From Oryzias latipes (taxonomy: Eukaryota > Chordata > Actinopteri > Beloniformes > Adrianichthyidae), in NCBI RefSeq assembly GCF_002234675.1, contig NC_019879.2, positions 22,811,855 through 22,875,854 on the forward strand: a stretch of DNA of 64,000 nucleotides, written 5' to 3'. This document shows positions 18,146 through 35,098 of the stretch, one piece after another; positions within the stretch are counted from its first letter, which is position 1; every line of letters begins with the position of its first letter. Both the position numbers and the translations under genes were made by a program. A model generated the notes under the pieces. It worked only from the letters and a program-made list of their open reading frames with translations. It made no database searches and was not told the DNA's origin.

Positions 18146-19097
18146 GTAATTGGCTTTATTTTTAGGCTTTGTCATCAATATTGAAGCGGTAACTCTGTGC
18201 TGTTCAACTCACACAGGAGAAAGCTTGATAAATACATCACACTGTATATGTGTGCATTATAAAAAGCACTGCAAAGAGGAACTCAACACTGGAGGAGAAT
18301 AAAAGACAGAGGTTTGTGTGTGTGTATGTGGGGGGGGGGGGGTGCTGGAAAATAGAAATAATGTAAAACATAAACAAAAATGTCTTTATGAAATCAATAA
18401 AAAAAGTTAGATAAATCTCACATAAAATGGACAATATAAAGCATGTGGAGTAAAAAAAAAAAAAATCATGTTTAGGTTCCTGCATTCTGACTCACATTTC
18501 AAACATCACACTCCCACCTCCGTGTCTGGATGTTGTAAATTCTTTGATCAAAAAGGTAGCATTTTTGTCCAAATACGATGAAAAAGTCCAACTTTGTGTA
18601 AATCTGATGTCCAAAATTTTTAAAGATGACATATGTAAATGTATCTTTTTGTTTTGTTTGGACTATTCCTTCTACATTCTTTCTCCTGAATCGCCTCCAT
18701 CTTTTTGCACCAGTTTACCCAGTTTATCTTGAATCAGTTGAGTCAAGTGAAGCCTTCAGTTGTTCTGGATTGTCTCTGGGTTATTTTGGTCAGTAAGGCT
18801 GCCCAGATGGATGCACAGCAATTTTTTTCCTTTTTTAAGTTTATTTAAAAATTCTGCAGCTCGAGAGGTGATTAGATGCAGTTAATTCATGATATAACAA
18901 GAGGGATTTTTTTCACCTGGATTAAGTGGCTCCTTTATTAAAGTTTTAGTTTTTTTGTAAAATTAAATACTTTTTAAAGTCGCATGGATTAGAGTATATT
19001 CCGTGACAGGGATTTTGTATTTTCACACAAGCACTGGATATACGTATGTAAGCATTAAAACAGCTGAAAACTGAAAAAGGGACATCAAATTTACACT

Positions 19098-19260
19098 CTT
19101 TGGGTTATTTTGCGGGAATATTTGTTATACCATGGTCCGGGTGAATACTCAATTCTGATTGGCTGCTGGGTGTGCGTTAAAACCTGATAACCGCAAGGTA
19201 AAAAAAGAAGTTCCGGTCACCTAGCCTAAATGTTTTGTATCACTGCGCTGGCTTCTTTAA
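19098..19260. repeat. Fragment of a fish interspersed repeat ('ccatggtccgggtgaat')
   Basis: 'taccatggtccgggtgaatactca.ttctgattggctg' recurs in many fish genomes as the end of a DNA element (from memory). Only one end is visible here and no coding remains were found. Confidence 0.35.
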
Positions 19261-19561
19261 AACAACCTTTTACTTCATCATTTGGACAAAAACAAGCGGT
19301 AAGAGATGAACTTTCTCTCTGAACTGATGCTTTATTCAACCCATCGGAAAGATCAGCAAATATATATCCCCGAATCTTGACTGCAGCGGTGGTGCGACGC
19401 AGACTATTTGGCTAGTTGGCTTTCTGATCAGTTTTAACCTGACATAGAAATCTTCATGGAGCTGCACTGTGATGATGGAGTACAAAAATATAGATGAAGA
19501 TCATAATCTCACTGTGAAATGTTGACAAGTTGGGAGGAGAAACTGTGGATTCCGGAGGGGC

Positions 19562-22500
19562 TTATTTGCTGGAAACCATGATCTTGATGTACTGGAGTGC
19601 GCTGTGAGCTGCGTCGTTGTGTGCGTTGCTGCAGGAGATGCCGGTGCCGTGGCACACGGTCACCGGGGAGGTGGACAGCTCCGCCAGGCACTGGTACTGC
19701 CCGTTCACCGTCAGTTCGTCTGCAAGCAGCAGGTTATCGTGAGTCCTTCACTGTCTCTGAATGAAAATATAAATCTGACCCATGTTAGTGAAACAGGGTT
19801 TCTATAAAATGAGGCTCAATAGTTTTTAAATAAGTGACATGTTTCAGTCGGAAATTGTGTGAGTCTCTGGTAAATAATAAGTCATATTCTAAAAGATTTT
19901 TTAATGTGTTTTTAACTAATTTGTTTTTTTATCCCCCCCCCCAAAATGGTCTAAGAGTCAAAATTGACATTTGCTTAAACTAATCCCTTAAAAAAATCGA
20001 CTTATGTTTCACCCATAAACAGATAGAACGCCGGAAATTGTCGGTCCATTTTAAGACAAGATGACCACAAGGGGGCAGAATTCTACAGAATTGTTGCTTA
20101 AGCCAGTGTTTTTCAACCAGTGTGCCGCGGCACACTAGTGTGCCGTGGGAGATGGTCAAGTGTGCCGTGTGAAATTGCCCTCATTAACTGATCTAAAAAC
20201 ATTTCCCATCTCCAGGATTTCAGCTCTCTGTTCATCCAAACAGGCCCTGATAAAACACTGAGGAGTTAGGAATATAAAAGATCGTAAAATACTTTTTCTT
20301 TGCGTTTATTTTATTTTATTAAAGACATTTTGATAAGAATGACGGCAGCGCGATTCAGCTGCAGCTCCGGTTGTATTTAGGAAAAGTCCCGTCCCTTTGA
20401 CTGTCTCCACCAATCATTCTTGAAGGCTTAATCACATGTCATCAGTCTGACCAATCAGAAGTGGTTAAAGTCTTCACTTCCTTGTCCCGATTTAGCTCGT
20501 AAAGTCGCTCAGTTCTAACAAAAATAGCAGCTAAAGCTCGTCTTTAGCGGTGTAGCTTTCCACAGAATCCAGTATCAGACCGTGGAACAAGTGAACAAAA
20601 CCATGCAGCTCCGAAAAGCGATCTCCGCCGGCCGTTTTTATGCACTACATCTCCCATGATGCATTGGATTGTGAGAGTGACAGCGTAAAAGGAGTTCTGT
20701 TGTTAAACGTCTTGAAAACAACGAACACACTTCAAACTTTTTTTAAATCTTCTAACTTAACTTTTATTGCATCTTTTAGAAAAACAGCTGCAGCTTCCAG
20801 CTTTTTCTGCAATAATTATCACAAAAATGCATGTGAGATTGTGGAGGGGCTGTAGATCAATACAGACTATGAGTTTCTCCTTTTTTTTTTCATTTTTGGA
20901 TGCTGGTGTGCCGCGGGATTTTTTTTAAGCTTAAAGTGTGCCGTGGCTCAGAAAAGGTTGAAAAACACTGGCTTAAGCATTTCCCCAATTCAATTTGAAA
21001 TTGCTTCAATTTCTTGAATTCATCGAGACACTTCATAAGAGTTTTTACCATCCTAAAGGATGACTAGAACAGCAGTGGATGCAGTTTATTTTTCACAAAC
21101 TCTTACTGCTTAGAGAAAAGTTTCAACAAAGCTTGATTTATAGAAACTTCACATGTATTCTGTGTGTTTCTAATTACTTCTTGTGTTAAAGTGACCACAA
21201 GCAGTGCATACCCCCCCCCCTCTTTGTGGCCCCTTCAAAATGTAAAAATGTGTCCTTTGTCCCAATCAAGTAATAAGTGCTAATTCCAACAGATACTTAT
21301 TAAAAGGAGGTAAAAGTAAAGGCTAGCAGGTTGGGGTAAAGGGGGCATGTAGATATATACTCACCAATATCAAAGTATGTGACTTCAAAGCCTTGCTCCA
21401 AGGAAAGCTCCAACATCAACTGAATATAATCCATGTTGGGAATGCTCAGTGGGTTTCTCCTCAGCAGGTTTATCTTCTCTGCCGTGGAGCTTCTTATGGT
21501 GTCAAATCGGACGCTCGGCTTTGGATTCTAGGAAATCAAAAGACAGTGGAGAAAGAAACGTTTCCTGAAAAGCGGTGCAGAGATGTTTCTGCAGAGGACG
21601 GAGTCTCCACTGACCCATGTGACTTCTGAACATCCTGACAAACTCTGAAGCTTTGCCATCATTTTCTCTGCGGCAGCCTTCTTTGCTGCCTTTTTGGAAT
21701 TCCCTGCAGCTGCAACACAAAACACAACTTTAGGAGAAAGAAAAAACTGAAACACGCAAGGATTTTTTCTTTTGTAAATGCTCATACCTTTTTCTGATAA
21801 AGACTCCAGTCTGCAGGTGACTGTAAACTCTCTGATGTGTGGGGGGCCGGTCTCCCGTAAAACTGTGTACTCAGGGAGACGCCAACCTCTCTGCAACGCC
21901 AACTCCTGCATGAAACAAAGAGGAGGAGAGAGGATTTCAACGCATACAAAAAAAATGATTGAGTTTTTAAGAAATTCATTGATATTTCTAAATGGGATTA
22001 GTAAAAACTCTTCTGTAGGTTTATCATTATGAATGTTCATAATTGCAATTATTTTAAGGCTCAAAAAACCTGATCAAATGTTCTACAATAAAAAAGGACA
22101 AAAGCAAAAAGAGACTGAGTACCTGGAGTAGTCCTACAGAATTAGGAAGATGGTTGTTTGTTTCGGCGGCGTTGCTTAGACCCGTCGCAGCAACATGTCT
22201 GTCGAGCATCAAAGATTCATCAATCATCACTTAAAATGAGTCACATTTCTGTATAAAGAATGTCTAAAACTACTTGTATATTTGGCTAAAGCAAACAAGG
22301 AAAACTTAAAGGAGATTATTTTGGACAAGCAAGAACCCAAATATGCGCCGGCTCACCAGTTCAGGTCTACTTACCCAGCTCCAGCGTCTGTGTACAGAAT
22401 ATTCAGAGCAGCCTCTGCAGCTTGGTGCTTCGCAGCTTTTTTACTGGGACCCTGGCCTGAAATAAAAACATATCAATCCACTTTATTCTCCAGATTTATC

Positions 22501-24224
22501 TCTGCACGCAACATCCTAATAAGCAGCATTTTATGAACAAGTGCATTTTATATGTACCCCTATATTGCTTATTTGAAATAAAAACAAGCGTTTTTAAAGT
22601 ACGGTATATTTTTTCTCTGAAAACTATTTGACTAAAAAGCAGATGTGACCAGAATTGTTGTTTGCAGAGCTTGTGAACAAACAGCTCTCGCCGTCCCCAG
22701 ACGACGTGTTTCAGCTCTTTTCACACACATTCAAAGGATTCAGATCAGGACTCAAAGTGGGTCACTTCAGAACAGTGAAGTAATTTTTTGACCGTGTGTT
22801 TTTGGTCATTGGGCTGTTGGAAGGCTGATAATCTGTGACTGTGATTAAGATTTCCAACACTACAGAACTCATGTTGCTGTATGAGATATAATCTTGATCT
22901 CGTTATTTCCTGCACAGATTTAAAGCAGAGCCGACCCAGACCATGACACTTTAGCATACCTACGCATGTGACGTCACCGACTGTCACGCTGAAGACAAAG
23001 CTGGGCTGGTGAGCCTGGCCTTCAGCCTTCTCCATCATGAACATGGGATGGTTCCCACTTTTGATCCCATACTCATGCAGGATTTGAATTGGAGTCTTCC
23101 CAGGGTTATTCCACAGAGGTTCAACTGGGTTTAGGCTGGTGAAAAACAAGTACACCAAAATATTAAAGAAGAATAGAAACTGAATCCCCAAGATAAAAAT
23201 TTAGGCGTTCAGTATGACAGCAGAAAAACATTTCAACAGAATAAATGACCAACTTAACCCCTTGAGGACTACATTTATTTCCAGCTATAAAACAAATCAC
23301 TTCTGTTTTAGCATCGAAGTGATTTGATGCACATTTGCATCAATGATGATGTCTCCAAAGTTGGACTGAATGCAGCAACTGTTAAAGACCCACTTCAAAA
23401 CATTTGTGTTTTTGGTATTTTTAACATGTTCTTATGGGATTTTTCTGATGATGGAGGACAAATATAAAGAAAATTAAGCTTACATTTGTATTTCTGAGTA
23501 TTTCTTTATACAAGTCGTTGTGAATCAGGAGCAGATGAAAAAATGCAATTGGAAAAAGAGCTTATTTGTGGTTGAGAGCCCGGCGCCGTCTCACTTCATG
23601 ATCATCCAGCACATTCAGGACCGTGATGTGCTGGATCTTCATGAATCTCACTTCAATAGAAAATACCGCAATTTTATATATTTAAAAATAAATAAATAAA
23701 CATGCTGAGTCTTTTGAAAGCACACCCCAAGAAAATTGATTCCTAGTTAGAGTTACCGTAATTCTTTTTAAACCTGCCAATTGCTAGGCTTAATGACTCC
23801 CGCCTATGTGACCATATAACAAAACTCGTGGGTTTTTTGTTGTTGTTTGTTTTGTTTGTTTTTTGCAATTCTCCTTTCGGCAAACAGACGCTATAAATCA
23901 AGCCTAAATGACTCATTTGGCTATTTAAAAACCCCTAAAGTCATGTAAAGAGATTTGAACTCTTACCCTTACTCTTATTATTCCAACTTTAATTTAGAGC
24001 ACACAAAACCCCAAAGAATCAACGAAAAGAATCTTTCCAGAACCGTTTTTTTTTTAGCAAAAACCCATCGTACATAACTGCAGTGTTGTAAACAATATAA
24101 ATGCAGTTTTCATTGGGTTGTAACAACAACAAAAAACATCTATAAACTGGTAATAACAAAGCACCAACCTCGGTTCAGCGGTAGCAGTCATCATGGCTGG
24201 TGTCTGATATCCTTCCTGAGACAT
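19562..24224 (-). CDS. prkra: PRKRA / PACT: interferon-inducible PKR activator, dsRNA-binding protein A
   Basis: Eight exons splice in phase: 24169-24224 (ATG at 24224), 22960-23135, 22375-22456, 22123-22174, 21788-21905, 21615-21709, 21365-21527 and 19562-19719 (stop TAA). Domain 1 begins [14 protein letters not shown] and ends [19 protein letters not shown]. Domain 2 begins [14 protein letters not shown] and ends [17 protein letters not shown]. The third, Dicer/PKR-contacting domain runs from [20 protein letters not shown] through [16 protein letters not shown] to the C-terminus. The order, length (about 300 residues) and motifs fit PACT. Known roles are activating PKR under stress and partnering Dicer in small-RNA processing in the cytoplasm. 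Domain 1 contains AEGQAHQP, a stretch also typical of the paralogue TARBP2, but the third domain and the osbpl6 neighbour favour prkra. The start gives a short N-tail compared with mammals. The last intron carries a hAT insertion. Confidence 0.93.
20104..20970 (+). mobile_element. Non-autonomous hAT transposon, 867 bp, with perfect 8-bp target duplication
   Basis: It starts cagtgtttttcaaccagtg and ends ggttgaaaaacactg, inverted copies of each other, with 'gtgtgccg' motifs inside both ends. The 8-bp direct repeat gcttaagc flanks it exactly (20096-20103 and 20971-20978). No transposase frame survives. It is inserted in the last intron of prkra. The ends resemble the Charlie-like branch of hAT elements. 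Confidence 0.9.
23382..23620 (-). mobile_element. MITE family 1, reverse partial copy
   Basis: It begins ttaaagacccactt and continues with the reverse complement of the family's right half ('tttggtatttttaacatgttctt', 'gatgatggaggaca'). It lies in intron 1 of prkra. Confidence 0.75.
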
Positions 24225-25474
24225 TTTGAAAGGTCAGACTGACACCCGGATACTTATTGTTTTACCCTTAACTAAAACTCCAACACGATGGTTTGATGTA
24301 GAACCAGGACATTTGATCGCAGTTGGCTAAAACATAAGGGAATAATGTTTTCATTCCCTTTCCCTTTCACTCCCTACAGTTAGAGCGTCGCCGGAAGACA
24401 AAAAGAAAAGTCCGACATCAACATCCGGGTCAACGATGGGTCAATAATCCTAAACAACAAAAACATGTTAGTGCCCTCTAGTGGTGAAACCTTTTAAAAA
24501 TTAAAAATAAAAAACTATTGATTGAACATAACAGAACCTCTGGACAGAACATAGAAGGAAAAAAAACGTAATTTCATCCCGATAGAATAAACACAGAACA
24601 GATATTGTACATAAATAAATAAATAAAATAAGCACAAATTTAGCAATACAAGGCTTTTTTAAGGTAATAATCGGCAGAATTGTATCTTGAATAACTTATT
24701 CAAACTGTTAAAGAATTAAAAGAAGAAAAAAAACAAATCTCGTTATGAGGGGTTTAATGGTCAACCAGATTACAAAATGTTATTTATTTTCCCATATACT
24801 TCAAATCCCATTTATTTCGAATTCTTTTGATGTGTTGTACATTTTTTCACACATAAGTGTGTTGACATGTTCTAACGCTTAACCAAAAATGTATAGAAAA
24901 TGAATTTTCTTTTCAGCACTCTTTTTTTTATGCAGACTATAATAGATTTAGCAAGGCAGAAGATTTAATTACAAGAAAGTCTTTTTTTTGTTGTTTGGTA
25001 ATAGGATTCCAAATGTTACATAGAGTCTGAGAACAGAGTCTTGGGTTTTAACCAGCTTTACCTGTCTAGTTTTAACTAGATTAGGATGCCTAATATAGTT
25101 TTAACTACACTAGAAAATTTGCATTTCTTCTGCTTAAACATCTTCTTCCTCTTATTTTCTCTAGTAACAAATGCACCCCATACAGTGGTTTCACAGCATA
25201 TTTTTATTTGCACAGTCAAGAACATACAGTTAGGACAGGAAACATGCACCTTTTGAAAAGGATGTTTAGTGCATTAGATGGACTAACAATAAACATTCAA
25301 AAAATTAATTGTTACTGAATAAAAAGTGGAAAATTAGGATTTAACCTCAACTCATGGCATTTATCTGAAACATTTTGTAGATATTGCATAAAGAAGTAAA
25401 AAAAAAAAAACATTTAGTCTTGCATGGAGCGTTTTTATTTAAATAAAAGGCTGTCTATGTGGATTTCCCAGCAG
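24225..25474. other. Intergenic stretch: prkra 5' flank and 3' flank of fam237a
   Basis: No exon is supported. The 200 bp next to the prkra start are pyrimidine-rich and contain 'gagcgtcgccgg', plausibly the prkra promoter. The rest is AT-rich with A/T runs and a short unclassified repeat near 25050-25110. No TATA box in a convincing position was seen. Confidence 0.4.
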
Positions 25475-29604
<4,130 letters not shown>

Positions 29605-29617
29605 TTGTTTGGTCACT

Positions 29618-29828
29618 GAACATTTTTCTCATGATGGAGGGCACATAGAAAGAAAATGAAGCATAAAATTTCACTTCTGAGTATTTCTTTATTCAAATCA
29701 TGAATCGGGATCAGATGAAACAATGTCGCTTGCAGCTGTGACATGGGGGCTTCAATCAGCGGTCCACAAGCAGTTAAAAGACCACTAGGAACGCTTTTAC
29801 AATTGATCAAAAGATGATTGTGGAGGAA
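29618..29828 (-). mobile_element. MITE family 1, reverse copy with internal deletion
   Basis: 'atgatggagggcacatagaaagaaaatgaag', 'ctgagtatttctttattcaa' and 'caaaagatgattg' are reverse complements of the family's right and left halves. The terminal repeats are worn. Confidence 0.65.
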
Positions 29829-29940
29829 CTTTCAGATCAACTTTAATCGAATTTTGTCTTAAACAATAATTTATCAATAAACACCCACATTTAGGTATAT
29901 TGCTATGATAATTGGAAAAATTGTTCTAAAAATTAACATG

Positions 29941-30212
29941 GGCGGCCGTGGTGCAGCGGTAGGGCGGTCAACCCATGATCATAAGATTGCAGGTTCAATT
30001 CCCGCCTTGCACGCCCATGTGTCGAAGTGTCCTTGGGCAAGACACTGAACCCCACCTTGCCTCTGGTGGGAGGTTGGCGCCAGTGTTCGGCAGCGGAGCC
30101 GCCATCAGTGTGTGAATGTGTGTGTGCATGGGTAAATGGGACTGTGACTGTAAAGCACTTTGGGCCTTCATAAGAAGGTAGAAAGCGCTATATAAGTATA
30201 CGCCATTTACCA
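29941..30212 (+). mobile_element. tRNA-derived SINE
   Basis: The head 'ggcggccgtggtgcagcggtag' and 'ggttcaattcc' correspond to the A and B boxes of an RNA polymerase III promoter. The body 'gtccttgggcaagacactgaacccca' and tail 'aaagcgctatataagta.acgccatttacc' are widespread in fish SINEs. A reverse fragment of the same kind is at 61757-61925. Confidence 0.8.
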
Positions 30213-30360
30213 TGTATTGCTAAAAAAGTTTTTTATTTTTAAAAGTAGGTACATTTACATTCTTTACTCCAAAGCATTATTTTAAGTGCTGCAACGGTAC
30301 AACTGTTCATGATTTCTATTAAAATTAGAACATAATTACACATTGCACAAATTTAATACT

Positions 30361-30900
30361 AAAATAAGATCAGAATCAGAATCAGCTTTATTGGCCAAAT
30401 ACAGTGCATGTTCAAGGAATTTGGCTTTGGTGTCTGGTGCTCTTATGCAAACTAGAAAGATATGAAAAAATTTTGAAGGAGTAAGACAAGAGAGGACAAA
30501 TAATAAAAAGAAAGTACTATGAGGTAGATATAGAAATATTTAAACATAACTAAGCAAAAAAATGCAACAGTAAAAATGCAGCAGTAGTTCTGGTGTGACA
30601 GTTTCTGTGGTTTTGTTCCGTGTTCTTGAGTGGTCTGCAGTCAGGAGGTCATTAGAGTGACAGCTCGGGGGAAGAAGCTGTCCTTGTGGCGAGTGGTTTT
30701 GGTGCACATAGTCCTAAAGCAAAAGCCTAAAGAAAGCTGAAAAGGCAAGGTGTCCTTTGCAATTCTGCAAGCCCGCTTCCTTAACCTGGACCAGTACAGG
30801 TCCTGAATGGAGGGAAGGCTGGAACCAATAATCCTCTCAGCAGATCTGACGATTCTCTAGTCTGTTCCTGTCGTGTCTAGTTGCTGATCCAAACCAGACC
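30361..30900 (-). mobile_element. Degraded LINE 3' region
   Basis: 'agaatcagaatcagctttattggccaa' followed by 'aaggaatttggctttggtg' is the reverse-strand 3' terminus of a common fish LINE. The following 300 bp look like its decayed coding tail. No open frame remains. Confidence 0.55.
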
Positions 30901-30901
30901 G

Positions 30902-32330
30902 TGATGGATGTGGTCAGAATCAGAATCAGAATCAGAGATACTTTATTGATCCCACACGTGGGAAAACAGCAGAGGGGAAAAAAGACTTAAAATTAAGTAA
31001 AAAAAAAAAAAAAAAAACAAGAAAATGTAGCATAAATACAGACATCAAGGTATAATTTAAAAAAGCTATTTACAGAACAGTGCAAGTAGAAAGATGTGCA
31101 AAAGAAATGTGCAAAATAGAAAACAACTAAATAAATAGGTAATAAAGATGTGCAAAGGTTATCTTTTGCATTGTGTGTTGTTGTACAGGGCTATTGCATT
31201 GGGTATGAATGACTTTTGGTACCGGGCAGTTTTGGAGCGGAGCTGTCTGAGCCTCCTGGAGAAGGAGCTCCGCTGTTTGTTCATAAGAGGGTGGAGAGGA
31301 TGCTCAGGGTTGTCCATGATTGAAAGGAGTCTGTTCAGGGACCTCCTCTCCATCACTGCTTCAAAGGTGTCCTGTTTGCAGCCAATGACAGAACCCGCCT
31401 TCCTGATCAGCTTGTTCAGTCTGTTGGTGTCACTGACTGCAATGCTGCTTCCCCAGCAGACCACGGAGGAGAACAAGGTGCTGGCTACCACAGACTGGTA
31501 GAAGATCCCCAGCATCTTGCTGCACACATTAAAGGACCTCAGCTTCCTAAGGAAGTAGAGTCTGCTGCAGGCCCTCTTGTACACAGCGGTGCTGTGGCTC
31601 CTCCAGCTCAGTCTGCTGTTGATAGTCACACCCAGATATTTATACTCCTCGACCGCTTCTACATCCTTGCCCAGGATGCAGAGGGGTTGTCAGGACAGCT
31701 TTGATTATTGCTGTGTAGAAGATGGTCAGCAGCTCCTTGAGGTAGGTTGACTTTCTTGAGTTGTCGCAGGAAGTACAACCTCTGCTGAGCCTTTTTCCGT
31801 AGTGATTCAATGTGAGCAGTCCACGTAAGGCCCCGTGAGATGGTGGGGAACCTAGGAACCTGTGTGAGTCTGTTGAGGGTCCAGTGCTGTTGAGAATTGT
31901 GAGTGGAGGGGGGTTCCTCCTGAAGTCCACTGTCATCTCCACCGTTTTAGGTGGGTTCAACTCCAGGTGGTTCTGGCTGCACCAGAGGACTGCCCGCTCC
32001 ACTGGTGTAAAGGAGGAGAAGAAAGAAAGGGAAGAGAACACAACCCCTGGGGGGCGCCGGTGTTAAGGATCCGGGTGCTGGATGTGAAGCGTCCCAGTTA
32101 CACCTGCTGCCTCCTGTCAGTCAGGGAACTGGTGATCCACTGACAGGTGGGGAGAGGCACGGTGAGCTGGGACAGTTTGTGGTGGAGGAGCTCTGGGACA
32201 ATGGTGTTAAATGCAGAGCTAAAGTCCACAACTAGGACCCGTGCATACGTGTCTGCGGAGTCAAGGTGGTGCAGGATGTAGTGGAGAGCCATGTTGACTG
32301 AGTCATCCCCTGACCTGATGTTTTCAGGAT
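30902..32330 (-). mobile_element. 5'-truncated LINE with reverse-transcriptase tail remnants
   Basis: The reverse-strand 3' end 'atactttattgatcccacacgtggg' is at 30937-30962. Upstream on the minus strand, broken frames read pieces of a LINE ORF2: VDFSSAFNTI (finger/palm motif) at about 32250, WCSQNHLELNPPKT at about 31960, then INSRLSW and LYFLRKLRSF, with NPEHPLHP near the end. The frames are split by shifts, so it is inactive. L2/Rex-like by appearance. Confidence 0.8.
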
Positions 32331-32459
32331 TAAATAATTCAACAAAATGTTTTATGTTTTATTGTTTAAAAACAAGTGAGTACCTGCAGTTACCAGTACA
32401 TTAGTTTAAACTTATCAGTTTTATCTTAAATATACTTGTTGAGATTTATTGTTTTGTAG

Positions 32460-32690
32460 TGAAGACACAGCTTACTGTCGTCCTCTGTGGATGGAACCTC
32501 AGCTTCTCATCCGATCGCCCAGCATTCAGATTTTCATCTTCTTTAACTGTGAGGCCAATGAAGAGTCAAAACTGCAAAGCTTTATCTGCAGAAAAAAATG
32601 CAGCCTTTTTGTTTTCAGTAGCTGCATCCCCCTCTGGAGGACCAACTCACTACATGAGCAGTTCCTTTACCAATGCAGATGGCATTCCAG
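32460..32690 (+). other. Unassigned exon-like open segment
   Basis: A 231-bp stretch between an acceptor (ttattgttttgtag) and a donor (gtgact) is open in one frame, Ser/Ala-rich, with MKTQLTVVLCGWN near its start. It may be an exon of an unrecognised plus-strand gene or non-coding RNA between fam237a and adam23. No relative recognised. Confidence 0.2.
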
Positions 32691-34688
32691 GTGACTCACC
32701 AATCCACCAAACTCAGACTTTCCGCGTTAGATTATTTACTTTTCTTCATAATTCCTCCCACTGATGAGTGTTCCTTGATGTGCGGCGCTATTAAAAGGTT
32801 TTTGTTTGGGATTCTAAGGCAGGAACTTTTTTATTGGATCACTATATCTTATGCAAGTTATGGACTAAATGTGCCAACAAGAAATGTCAAGTATGAGTAA
32901 AAAAAAAAAAAAAAAGAATATTCTTCCTGTCATACACATGCCCCAAAAGAAATTTGAAAAGAAACCGTCTCTTCAAAATAAAAGAATGTGGAAAATCACA
33001 GACTGAAGAAGCAGCAGAAGATTACCGGTATATCTTTTTGTCACTTCTATCCAAACAAGTCCTTTTCCTGTATGAGAGTTTATTGGGTCCCTCTAAAAAA
33101 AGCTGACAAATGTCCTGTAAGGATTAAAATATCAAAACTTTATATACTCAGCATCTCAAAGAAACATTTTTAAAGCTTGGACCACAGACTCTTCTTTTAT
33201 CAAACTACAGTTCTGTTCACCCCATTTTTAAGCAACATGACCAATATTTAGATTGGTGAAACGGCACTGAGATTCTGGGATTTTCTGTTACCATACGAAC
33301 TTGCATGGGAATGACTATTTCAGAACAAATATACCAATAAAGCTACAGGGCAAAAAAAGGTGTTTCTTCCTACTGATACCATAAAAAAATTCAGCTGACA
33401 TCAACTATTGTTACAAGAAAACAGTATGAAGACAGGACAACTGGAATCTGAAGTGGATTCAGTTCAAGATTTTTTATAATTTTAAAAACTGAAACATTGC
33501 CTTTTTTTACAGAGAATAAAAGAGGCTGTTTGATAAAAAACAACCATTCAAAGGAAATTTGTCAGTCTTCCACGGTTCAGCTCATTTGATATCTGTCTTT
33601 GGTCTCTAATGTGGCTCAAAAGGAAAGCTGCTTTTTAAAAAATAAGCAAAGAATGTGATCAAATCAAGTCAAAGTAAAAGTTTCCTTTGTAACCAGGCTT
33701 TAATTTATTTTTGTTGTAGGAGCAAATGTGTTGAATTAAAAGAAGAGTGTAAGCCCCTAGTGGTTACTTTCTGAACTGCACTAGAGTCCAAACCTTTTGT
33801 TTTCAAACAAGCTTCAATTTAAAGCCAAATACTTTTTCCTTGGTCAGTCATTGTTTATTTTTATTTTTTATGACAAATGTCATTACTTATTTATATTTTT
33901 TTCTAGTTTAATTTTACTTTTAAACTGCACAGAGACAATAGGATGTGGTCTTTTGAGTCACACATAACAATAAATCCTCAACATTATTGTAAGTCCCACT
34001 ACTCATTAAATTACAAAAAGCCAATATAGTTAAACTAGTGAAGAAAGCTAAAATGAAGGGTTCAAGTTGCAAAAGTTTTAAAATAAATATTTCTAATTAA
34101 TCATTTAATCCAATCCTTAGCAAAAAGTATTACTTTCATGGTTCATTAAGTATACTTGAGTATAAGAACAGCAAGTATACTAAGTAAATGTACTGTATAG
34201 TATACTAACTCTATACTAACTTCTTCAGACTGAATTGGAACATTTTAAGTTTACAATAAATGAATAGTATATAAATAGCAAATTTCAAGTATACTGTTTC
34301 ACTTTTATTACTTTTTTGGCTAAGGGAACCTTTTTAGTTCAACTTTAAAAATGTGTACTTCCAGCTAAAATTCAAGGCTAGTGTTTGCAGCTGTTGTGAA
34401 CAAAATGAACTTTGTTTGCTCAGGGTTCAGATGAGAATCCGGTTTCTCTGCCACCTTTGGATGCACACCTGCAGTATTTTTGCTTTTCCTCCCAAACAGC
34501 TCAGAAAATAAAAGGGAAACACAGATCTCCGAACGAGTAGAGGCTGCTTTAGACGTTCATACAACCTTTCAATTTATGCAGAAATTGCCGTAAAAACGTT
34601 TTTTTACTTACAAAGAGCTTCAGTGAAATTTTCTGACACCTAACCAACATCTTCTATGTAACGTGTAATAAGAAAGGAATATAAGGAA
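32691..34688. other. Intergenic, nothing recognised
   Basis: AT-rich sequence with A-runs and no supported exon. A tract of 'aagtatact' repeats at about 34150-34300 is low-complexity. Confidence 0.4.
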
Positions 34689-35098
34689 TAGGCCTGCACA
34701 ATATACCGCAAATTTATCGTTATCGCAATATCAAGCTGTGCAATATGCATATCGCTAAAGACAGAAAATTTGCAATAAATGGTTACCTTAGATGTGGCCA
34801 AACAATCTTATGGCAGCTTGAAGTGTTTAACGGATTGAAAGAATCCCTTTCTCCATTTGACCAATCAGATGGACCCCTTCACGTTGTTAACTAATCGGAT
34901 GGTGCCCTATTATGTTGTATGTTCGCCTCCTGCGTCAACAAGGGTCATTTGTAGTATAATTTTTAAGCTGTTGTAATGGAATGTAATAATATTTTTGGTT
35001 GTTTTGCTAATTTTTTATATACTGCAAATTATATCGTTATCGCAACATTAATCACTGATATCGCATATCGCGAGTTTTCTTCATATCGTGCAGCCCTA
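34689..35098 (-). mobile_element. Non-autonomous hAT MITE with perfect 8-bp target duplication
   Basis: The ends taggcctgcac and gtgcagcccta are inverted. The 8-bp repeat ataaggaa flanks both sides exactly (34681-34688 and 35099-35106). The inside shares 'tatcgcatatcgcgag' and a 'ttgacc.atc.gat' block with the copy at 5846-6204. Non-coding. Confidence 0.85.

Noticed and set aside
22745..23191. Reading the 148-residue minus frame as one exon
   Set aside because: Family alignment breaks at VTC. A gtatgc donor at 22959 and an acceptor before 22456 restore the PRKRA sequence in phase, so the rest is intron.
29941..30030. Possible tRNA gene
   Set aside because: Pol III box-like sequences are present, but no cloverleaf with acceptor pairing forms and it continues into a SINE body.
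30100..30130. CRISPR-like or tandem 'tgtgtg' spacing
   Set aside because: Simple sequence inside a SINE body. No regularly spaced direct repeats occur anywhere in the window.
31148..31501. 117-residue plus-strand frame near 31.3 kb
   Set aside because: It is the antisense of the LINE reverse-transcriptase remnant on the minus strand.
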